Assembly: GCA_900315745.1 (NCBI GenBank)
Contig: ONAG01000013.1
Span: forward strand, 1 to 64,000
DNA length: 64,000 bases
Source of the DNA: an uncultured Prevotellaceae bacterium
GTDB taxonomy: Bacteria > Bacteroidota > Bacteroidia > Bacteroidales > Bacteroidaceae
Reading direction: 5' to 3'
The notes beneath the pieces were generated by a model. The model saw only the letters and a list, made by a program, of their open reading frames with translations, was not told the origin of the DNA and did no database searches. Shown piece by piece: positions 57,663-64,000 of the stretch; the first letter of the stretch is position 1; every line of letters starts with the position of its first letter. Made by a program: the position numbers and the translations under genes.

Positions 57663-60095
57663 TCAAGGAGCCACACTTTTCATTTTCACTTTTACAGCTT
57701 TCAGACGGTTGCTCTTCGGGGTGACCGTCAGTGTTATGTCACCTGCATTCTTGCCTGCACGCAGGATGACCATTGCGGAACCATTGTAGAGGCTGCGATT
57801 GTCGGTGACATTCAGTTCATCGGTCTGCATGTCACCATTGCTCACTGCCACAATGCGTGCATCTCCTTCTACGCTGAAGTGAAGCTGGTCTTGACAATTA
57901 TATGCTCTACGGCCTTTGTTGTCTATTGCGTGTATGCGCACATGCATCAGGTCTGTGCCATCGGCTATCCATGTTTGTGGGTCAGGGGTGACAGCCAGTT
58001 TCTTGGCTTCGCCTGATGTCTCCACGCGGTGACGTGCTACTATCTTGCCGCCATTCTTTGCCACTGCCTCCACATAGCCGTCGGAGTATGCCACGTCGTC
58101 CCATCTCATCTTGTTGCGTGTCTTTGGGTCAAGGGTGTTCTGGCGCTTGCCCATGCTCTTGCCATTTACAAACAACTCCACCTCTTCCGTGTTGGAATAG
58201 GCATAGATTGTCAGTCGGGAGCCAGCACGACGATTCCAGTGGTCACTGTATTTCTCTCCTCCAAACTTGATGCCATTCCACTCGATGTCATCGGCTATGT
58301 TATCTACTATGCTTAGGTGCACAAGAGGCTCTTCTTCCTTGAACACGCTCCTGAGGAAATATGCCAATGGCTTGGGTTCCAATGATATGTCAAAGACTCC
58401 GTCTGTCCATCCTTTTGCCGGCCATCCTCGTGACTCGCCCAAATAGTCTATCATGCCCCAATATGCCAATCCTATCACTTTGTCAAGGTTCATCTCATAA
58501 TAGTTGGGTCCCATCATCGGCAAGTTTGCCTCGCTCTGGTAGAATATCATCCAGGGGAAACGACGGCCATCGCCCGGGAAATACATGTAACGATAGTTGT
58601 AAGCTGCCACTTCGGTTTCCATGGCTAATGGTGCAGGGAGTGAATCTGTAGAAAGACTTCTGCCACGAGGATGCATGGCTACCGTGACCAAGCGTGTGGT
58701 GTCGTATCTGTGAAGCAATTCTTTCTGTAGTCGGAATGCTGTTACACCCCAGTCGTTGAATGGAAGGTTGGCGTATGTCTGCAATTCATTGCCAAGACTC
58801 CATAGCACCACAGAGGGGTGATTTCTGTCTCTTCTTATGAATTCAGGGATGTCATGTTGCCATAGGTCCATCCATTCTTTCCTGCCTCCTGAGAATTGTG
58901 TGAGCCATTTGTCGTATAGCTCATCAACCACAAGAATGCCATATTCATCGCATAGGTTCAGGAAGTCTTCACTATATGGATTGTGCGACGTGCGTACATG
59001 GTTGAAACCATATTCCTTGAGCAGTTTCAGACGTTTCTCGATGGCACGCGGATAAGCAGCCGAACCTAATGCACCCAAACTGTGGTGGTTGGCTATGCCT
59101 TTCCATATTACTTTCTTGCCATTTAACTTGAAACCGAAATCAGGGGAAAACTCTATTTTCCGAACTCCGAAACGGGTGCTGACCTTGTCGGCTACTCTAC
59201 CTTTCTCGTCGCAAAGCTCCACTTCCATCTTATAAAGATATGGCGACTCGCAACTCCATAGGTGGGGCTGAGATAGGTGCAGGTCGTCCAACCTGTATTC
59301 ATACTCTTTCATCTTCCTGTTCCAGTCGATGTTGGTAGTGTCGTCTGCCACAATTTGACCTGCGGCATCCTTGACGACAGTATGAACTTTTAGATGTTCG
59401 GTGCGAAGCAGGCATGTTATGTCTGCTTGGATGCATACGGTGGCTGAATTATGGCTTGCATCAGGTGTGGTGATGTAAAGAGGATGGCGTGCAAAGTGCA
59501 AGTTGCGGTTGGTGATTACAAGATTTACGTCACGAAACAAACCTCCACCTGTGTACCAGCGGGAATTTAGAGGCTCTTGGGTGTTGGCTTTCACTGCAAT
59601 GACGTTTTCTTCTCCATATCGCAATTTCTTGCTTAGGTCTATCTCAAATCCCAAATATCCGTAGTCGGTGCCGCCAACACGTTCTCCATTGAGATAGACA
59701 TCACCAACATACATTATGCCTTGGAAGTCGATTAGTGTTCGACGCTCCTTCCATTCGGCAGATGGGATGAATGACTTTACATACCAACCAATGCCCATTT
59801 CCTTGAATCCACGGGCACTGAGACGACTCTTGAAATTGCTGGCTTGGTCGCTGTTGTCGCCTGTCTCGTCTTTGGTTGGGGCTACCCATGGTTGTTCTAT
59901 TTGGAAATCATGGGGCAAATCGACATCTTGCCACGATGCTGCTATTCCTTTGGAAGCAGGTATTTCTCCTATGTCGCCATTATGGAATTTCCATCCAAAA
60001 TTGAAATTGATGATTTCACGTGACGTCGTTTCACCCATGGTGTTAAGGGCAAAAAGGCATGTGATTAACAGAGTCGATATCTTGATTCTTTTCAT
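57663..60095 (-). CDS. GH2-family glycoside hydrolase (beta-galactosidase/glucuronidase-like)
   Basis: 810 residues, signal peptide ending TMGETTS. GH2 layout: sugar-binding jelly roll, immunoglobulin-like domain, TIM barrel. The acid/base glutamate is E437 in WSLGNELQ, and E522 in YQSEAN is the candidate nucleophile. GLGALGSAAYPR near residue 341 is a shared GH2 motif variant. The C-terminal part has YSNTEEVELFVNGKSMGK, typical of DUF4982. Exported to the periplasm, acting on an oligosaccharide of unknown type. It follows the GH106 gene by 67 bases and shares its promoter. Confidence 0.92.
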   Translation of the reverse strand: MKRIKISTLLITCLFALNTMGETTSREIINFNFGWKFHNGDIGEIPASKGIAASWQDVDLPHDFQIEQPWVAPTKDETGDNSDQASNFKSRLSARGFKEMGIGWYVKSFIPSAEWKERRTLIDFQGIMYVGDVYLNGERVGGTDYGYLGFEIDLSKKLRYGEENVIAVKANTQEPLNSRWYTGGGLFRDVNLVITNRNLHFARHPLYITTPDASHNSATVCIQADITCLLRTEHLKVHTVVKDAAGQIVADDTTNIDWNRKMKEYEYRLDDLHLSQPHLWSCESPYLYKMEVELCDEKGRVADKVSTRFGVRKIEFSPDFGFKLNGKKVIWKGIANHHSLGALGSAAYPRAIEKRLKLLKEYGFNHVRTSHNPYSEDFLNLCDEYGILVVDELYDKWLTQFSGGRKEWMDLWQHDIPEFIRRDRNHPSVVLWSLGNELQTYANLPFNDWGVTAFRLQKELLHRYDTTRLVTVAMHPRGRSLSTDSLPAPLAMETEVAAYNYRYMYFPGDGRRFPWMIFYQSEANLPMMGPNYYEMNLDKVIGLAYWGMIDYLGESRGWPAKGWTDGVFDISLEPKPLAYFLRSVFKEEEPLVHLSIVDNIADDIEWNGIKFGGEKYSDHWNRRAGSRLTIYAYSNTEEVELFVNGKSMGKRQNTLDPKTRNKMRWDDVAYSDGYVEAVAKNGGKIVARHRVETSGEAKKLAVTPDPQTWIADGTDLMHVRIHAIDNKGRRAYNCQDQLHFSVEGDARIVAVSNGDMQTDELNVTDNRSLYNGSAMVILRAGKNAGDITLTVTPKSNRLKAVKVKMKSVAP

Positions 60096-60162
60096 GTCGA
60101 AATGATGATGTGGTTGCTTTTGGCTTGTTGTTCTCTAAAAATAAGCAATGGGAATTGTCTTC

Positions 60163-62817
60163 TCAATAGTCTGATGTCATAAGTTTTACTGTAGAATTGA
60201 GACCGCTTGGCACAGGTGTCCAATTCTCGTATGTTGTCTTCTTGTAATTCAAGTCAACAACGTTTATCTCTTCCATGATACGCCAGTTTTCACCACGGCG
60301 GTCAAGGTCGGATATTCGGTTTGCAGGAAGGTTGGTCACTTCTATGCGAATGTCGTTGATGCCCTTGTGCAAGCGATGGCCCAAATCCATGGTGAAAGGA
60401 ACACTCCATGCACAGCCTACATATTCTCCGTTTACATATACACGAGCGCTCTCTCGCACGTCACCGAGGTCGATTGACCATGACTTCGTTGCTTGTTTCT
60501 TGTCTAATTTTACTGTTGTCTGATAAACCCCTGTGCCCATTGTCACTTTTACCAATTCGTCATCAAGTTTTTCCCATGTCTGCAAGTGGTCCAAAGAAAA
60601 AGTCTTTGAAACCTCTGGTGCTGACTCTACAAAGGATAATTGCCATGGTTGCATGCCAAGGTCGATTCTTTCCACTATCGGGAGTGGTTCTGATAAAATT
60701 TTTGTGGGCTTGTTGGGCAAGGGATTGTCGAATGTTTGCAATATCATCGATTCTCCAGAACGAAGGTTGACATAAACTTGCTTGCCGTTTGTCTTGGCAG
60801 CACGGATGTCACCATTTAGAGGATTAAACCATACGGCATCCTTGAAGGGGGTTGCCAAACGAACCCATGCCGACTTGTCTTCGGGGGTTAAGTTGGCAAT
60901 GAAATAGTGATGGCCTGTCGAGTTGCTGCGACGTATGGCTCTCAAACCGAGTCTCATGCGCATGGGTTCTGCATCGGCTGCCGCCATCATCTTTTTCTCG
61001 TCTATTCCATAGATTATATGGGCTCCTGAATCTTGCAGCTTCTTGATGTGTTGCTTTAGCGACTCTGGCATTCTGCCGCTGCCTGGGATAATCAAACCGT
61101 GATAGCGAGTGCCTGCGGCTGTCTCCAACATGCCATCCTTGTACGATACGCCCATAAGGATGCGCTCGCTGATATAATCGCAATCGTATCCCAAACTGTC
61201 TATGTCGAGAATGCTGCGGATGAATTGCGGTGCCTTTTCTGCCATCTTGTGAATGTCGAAGGACATCAGAAGTCCGCCCACTCCTTTGCTGTGACGCTCT
61301 GCCCACATGTCGCGAAGTGGAACCAACACGAGGAAATCGTTGTCTGGTTTGCCCATCTGCAAGAAACTCTGACAGCGCTCTATGTATTGCATCAGATAGG
61401 GTGCGTCATGCCAGATACTGTTGTTTGGACTCATGTCGATGCTGGCATAAAAACGCCAACCAGGCCATTTGGCTTCTTTGGGACTATAACATGTTCCATG
61501 GAAGAACGCATGGTTCACACCGCATGTGAACATCAAGTCGAGGTCGGGTTTCATTTGTGAAAGCGAGGTGCGGAAATGCTCGGTAAGCCATGTAAATGTC
61601 TCGCTGCTCACCAACGGCTTGCCTGTGATGTGGGCTGCGGAGGACGCATATTTTAGCATTGACACGTCACTGAAATTTGGACGGGTGAACCCTTCGTCGG
61701 TACGCAAACCCTTGATGTGGAAGTCGGACAGCCCAAAGCCTTCTATCTCCGGTATATCTACTGAAGCATACACATCGATGAGGCTTGCTGGAGAGCCATG
61801 GGCTTGATTGCGGGTTAGCGAACCATGCTTGTGTGCCCATTCTGTCCATTGTTGTGAGAAGTTCTCAAGCAGAAGGTCGCTCAATGTCTCACGATAATCG
61901 GATAGGACATCTTTGGAACGGTCGTTGGCGGGGAGGTCGATTCCAAGGAGTTCCGGAAAATGCTTCTCCAGTTCATATCCTCGGCGTGCCTTGAACTCTT
62001 CCAACAAAGATGGAGTCCAGTTGGCGTTATACACTTCGTATGAGTCGTTGAAAAAATTGTGGGGGTATGGCACGCCGCTTTCAGAGAAAGCACGGTCGAA
62101 ACGTTCCAAGTAGTGTTTAACGGCATTCTTGTCAAAATGGTCTATCACATAGCCTGCTCCACCAGGGGCTGCTCGTTTCACTTGTTGGCGAGTGCGACTT
62201 TCGTATTGGGCTATAACAAGCCACGTTCCCTTCAAGCGAAGCATGTTCAGATTGTCACCTTCCACGTGCCCCATGAGGTCCAAACTATGACCCTTGAAAC
62301 TTTGCACATCGATGGGATGGGCTATCACATTCTTTAGTGTCGCAAATTTCTTCTCTTTCGGATCCTTGATTCCTATGTCAACTAAGATTGGTTGTTCTCC
62401 CACCTTGTCTATGACCACTGTGTCAACAACAAACAGAACCTTGCAGGCAGCTTCTTCTATAGGTGTGGTGGGACCACCAAATGGCCATCCTGTACCGGTA
62501 TTCATATCAACTAAAATGCCATCTTTGGCTCCCTCGCTTTCTACTACCGACAATTGATGCATCCATTTGGGGGTGAGGAAGTCTATCGCATTTGCCTGAT
62601 TTCCTTGCACACCATAGATGGGGGTGATTTCCACCGAACCGACACCGGCATCGGCGTATTGTTTCATCAGCCATTTTATGTTGTTCTCATCTACTGCTGA
62701 GCCTGGCCACCACCATCGCAAGCCTGCCTTGCTTTCCAAACTTGATGAAGGCCATGTGGGTTGGGCATTACATACAACGGCAATAGCTAAAATAAATAGT
62801 ACTAATGTCTTTCTCAT
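60163..62817 (-). CDS. GH106-like glycosyl hydrolase (alpha-L-rhamnosidase family)
   Basis: 884 residues, signal peptide ending AVVCNAQ. Starts LRWWWPGSAVDENNIKWLM, then GVGSVEITPIYG, FFNDSYEVYNANW and SSETFTWLTEHF, the pattern of the GH106 rhamnosidase group; the glutamate in SSETFTW is a likely catalytic residue. The C terminus has a galactose-binding-like domain (ARVYVNGEYVGCAW). With the adjacent GH2 it suggests side-chain trimming of a rhamnose-containing pectin. Substrate specificity is inference. Promoter at 62944. Confidence 0.82.
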   Translation of the reverse strand: MRKTLVLFILAIAVVCNAQPTWPSSSLESKAGLRWWWPGSAVDENNIKWLMKQYADAGVGSVEITPIYGVQGNQANAIDFLTPKWMHQLSVVESEGAKDGILVDMNTGTGWPFGGPTTPIEEAACKVLFVVDTVVIDKVGEQPILVDIGIKDPKEKKFATLKNVIAHPIDVQSFKGHSLDLMGHVEGDNLNMLRLKGTWLVIAQYESRTRQQVKRAAPGGAGYVIDHFDKNAVKHYLERFDRAFSESGVPYPHNFFNDSYEVYNANWTPSLLEEFKARRGYELEKHFPELLGIDLPANDRSKDVLSDYRETLSDLLLENFSQQWTEWAHKHGSLTRNQAHGSPASLIDVYASVDIPEIEGFGLSDFHIKGLRTDEGFTRPNFSDVSMLKYASSAAHITGKPLVSSETFTWLTEHFRTSLSQMKPDLDLMFTCGVNHAFFHGTCYSPKEAKWPGWRFYASIDMSPNNSIWHDAPYLMQYIERCQSFLQMGKPDNDFLVLVPLRDMWAERHSKGVGGLLMSFDIHKMAEKAPQFIRSILDIDSLGYDCDYISERILMGVSYKDGMLETAAGTRYHGLIIPGSGRMPESLKQHIKKLQDSGAHIIYGIDEKKMMAAADAEPMRMRLGLRAIRRSNSTGHHYFIANLTPEDKSAWVRLATPFKDAVWFNPLNGDIRAAKTNGKQVYVNLRSGESMILQTFDNPLPNKPTKILSEPLPIVERIDLGMQPWQLSFVESAPEVSKTFSLDHLQTWEKLDDELVKVTMGTGVYQTTVKLDKKQATKSWSIDLGDVRESARVYVNGEYVGCAWSVPFTMDLGHRLHKGINDIRIEVTNLPANRISDLDRRGENWRIMEEINVVDLNYKKTTYENWTPVPSGLNSTVKLMTSDY

Positions 62818-62943
62818 CTTAGTTTTATTTCGTTTGTCTTATTTTGACTGTTATGGAATGAATATGGTCGTAACCTAAAGAATAATAAGAATGCAGAAAA
62901 AGTCTGCTGCATGATAGGTCTGCTGCCACTTCATAATCACTTG

Positions 62944-62951
62944 CAAATATA
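62944..62951 (-). promoter_or_regulatory. -7 element for the GH106-GH2 operon
   Basis: The minus strand reads TATATTTG (TAnnTTTG), 127 bases before the GH106 start, giving a long 5' leader. Confidence 0.6.
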
Positions 62952-63098
62952 GTGAAAAAAAACGATTGGGGAAATTATTTGACCATGTTTTCATTTGCAT
63001 GTGTCTTTCTTTTTATTCACATTTCAATTTACTATAGGTATATCTTGTTTTCTCCTTCTTTTTTCATTGTAGTTTGCACGTTATTTCACAATTATTGC

Positions 63099-63106
63099 TA
63101 TTTTTG
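63099..63106 (+). promoter_or_regulatory. -7 element for the GT32-type gene
   Basis: TATTTTTG matches TAnnTTTG, 25 bases before the ATG at 63132. Confidence 0.6.
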
Positions 63107-63131
63107 CACTTAAGATTTTGAATGACTACTT

Positions 63132-63836
63132 ATGATACCAAAAATCATACACCTTTGTTGGTTTAGCAACGACCCTTATCCTGTAGAGATAAAAGTTTGC
63201 TTGGATTCTTGGAAAAGAATCCTTCCTGATTTCAATATCAAGTTGTGGAAATATGAGGATGCCAAGGCTTTGGGAATAAAGTATGTTGACCAGGCACTGG
63301 AACAGAGGAAATGGGCATTCGCGGCGGATGTGGTGAGATTCTATGCTGTATATAATGAAGGTGGGGTGTATATGGATAGTGACATCTTCATTTATAGGCG
63401 GTTCGATGAATTTATGAATGACAAGATGGTAACATTCAACGAATGCTTCAATAGAGAAGGACAATTGGGTTTGCAGGCGGCTTTCTTCATTGGGGAGGCT
63501 GGGAATGAGTTCTGCAAGAAAATGGTGGAGTATTATTCAAATCGTGACTTTGTCCTTGCAGATGGTACACTCGACCTGACAGTGTCGCCCATGGTCATGA
63601 GAAAATGCGCTTTGCAATTTGGTTACCAGAACGATGATGTCGAACAGCATCTTGGGGCGTTGAAGGTTTATCCCACACGTTTCTTGACTCCTACAAAAAG
63701 CCATGACAGACATCCCGATGCCATAGGGATGCACAGGGTCTATCATAGTTGGAGAAAACGGAAATTTGGAAGAAGAATCGAACTCAAGATCAAGCACGCT
63801 TACAATGTTGTGAAGTATTTCTTCTTCAAACGATGA
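63132..63836 (+). CDS. GT32-family glycosyltransferase
   Basis: 234 residues. The opening IPKIIHLCWFSNDPYP and the later WAFAADVVRFYAVYNEGGVYMDSDI, with the metal-binding DxD motif as DSD, identify the mannosyl/galactosyl-transferase DXD group (GT32) used in capsule or lipopolysaccharide synthesis. No membrane segment, so cytoplasmic face. Single gene in the window; sugar donor unknown. Confidence 0.92.
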   Translation: MIPKIIHLCWFSNDPYPVEIKVCLDSWKRILPDFNIKLWKYEDAKALGIKYVDQALEQRKWAFAADVVRFYAVYNEGGVYMDSDIFIYRRFDEFMNDKMVTFNECFNREGQLGLQAAFFIGEAGNEFCKKMVEYYSNRDFVLADGTLDLTVSPMVMRKCALQFGYQNDDVEQHLGALKVYPTRFLTPTKSHDRHPDAIGMHRVYHSWRKRKFGRRIELKIKHAYNVVKYFFFKR

Positions 63837-63869
63837 GAATGTGTTTAAAAGATGTGCTCGTGGCGCATG

Positions 63870-64000
63870 TCAGGTTATTCCTTGAGTTTGCATGAAATCG
63901 TTCAACACTTTCCATACGTCGTCAACTTTTATCATTTCGTATATCTGGGAATAGTCTTTGCCTTCGATGTCGCCATAATCGGAAGCTGATATTCCCCATG
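63870..64000 (-). CDS. C-terminal end of an unidentified gene (partial)
   Basis: The last 42 codons of a minus-strand frame that continues beyond the window, ending NDFMQTQGIT. The part seen is charged and helical-looking (GDIEGKDYSQIYEMIKVDDVWKV). I do not recognise the family. It converges on the GT32-type gene with 33 bases between. Confidence 0.55.
   Translation of the reverse strand, partial: WGISASDYGDIEGKDYSQIYEMIKVDDVWKVLNDFMQTQGIT

Larger units (their letters stand above)
62818..63131. other. Noncoding region between the GH106 gene and a glycosyltransferase gene
   Basis: 314 bases with divergent promoters at 62944-62951 (minus) and 63099-63106 (plus). The 5' leader of the GH106 mRNA contains two direct TCTGCTGC copies (62903-62910 and 62919-62926, 16 bases apart) and a GCAGA/TCTGC hairpin at 62893-62907. 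These could be regulator sites or a leader structure. I see nothing else. Confidence 0.5.

Overview
The window looks like chromosome from a Bacteroidales bacterium, most likely Prevotella or a close relative. This is inferred from three things. Many intergenic regions carry the Bacteroidetes -7 promoter element TAnnTTTG. Ribosome-binding sites are mostly weak. The gene families are typical of Bacteroidales (DUF4199, DUF4738, DUF4890, DUF6048/DUF6452, secreted GH2/GH43/GH106 enzymes, dockerin-like tails, a malic enzyme with a phosphotransacetylase-like tail). I see no rRNA, tRNA, prophage, insertion sequence or CRISPR array.

Layout. 1-6039: a TolC/HlyD/double-ATPase/permease efflux operon with a divergent AraC-type regulator. 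6251-9084: a two-TM membrane protein, a GH43-like protein and a ferredoxin-domain aldo/keto reductase. 9085-9644: a noncoding stretch with a dyad cluster and a strong candidate small RNA. 9645-15949: cyclophilin, GreA, two small envelope proteins, an M16 peptidase and a Sel1-repeat protein. 16043-20557: hexuronate genes uxaB, uxuB and uxuA. 20636-26060: ribosomal protein S1, a small secreted protein, and an 850-residue secreted protein with a duplicated module and dockerin-like tail. 26264-28282: an ExuT-like transporter followed by two tandem-repeat arrays. 28283-35263: ribH, a TPR protein, recF, a DUF721/DciA-like gene, a C-terminal processing protease, dCMP deaminase and an M3 peptidase.

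35413-42050 is a tightly packed leftward cluster: malic enzyme, DUF4199, GT2, DUF6452, DUF6048, ApbE and a Crp-type regulator. 42275-50944 holds a beta-helix lipoprotein, cytidine deaminase, an AlkZ-related protein, rfbC, glmS, a trypsin-like lipoprotein, a porin-like protein and a sugar aminotransferase. 51087-57652 holds a DUF3298 protein, a frameshifted lipoprotein, YbjQ, a histidine phosphatase, TraB/GumN, an FMN-binding protein, a LolA-like protein and a divergent sigma factor. 57663-62817 is a GH106-GH2 pair. The window ends with a GT32-type glycosyltransferase and an incomplete gene.

Working together: uxuA, uxuB and uxaB with the ExuT-like carrier describe uptake and reduction/dehydration of glucuronate and galacturonate. 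The GH43, GH2 and GH106 enzymes would fit release of pectin sugars, but no SusC/SusD pair, polysaccharide lyase, uxaC or KDG kinase/aldolase is present, so the pathway continues elsewhere. ApbE and the small FMN-binding-domain protein may form an enzyme/substrate pair. No clearly new multi-gene system is visible. The best leads are the C-free small-RNA locus at about 9307-9542, the two phased repeat arrays at 27861-28172, the duplicated dockerin-tailed protein, the single-base frameshift in the lipoprotein at 52197-52692, and the divergent sigma factor.
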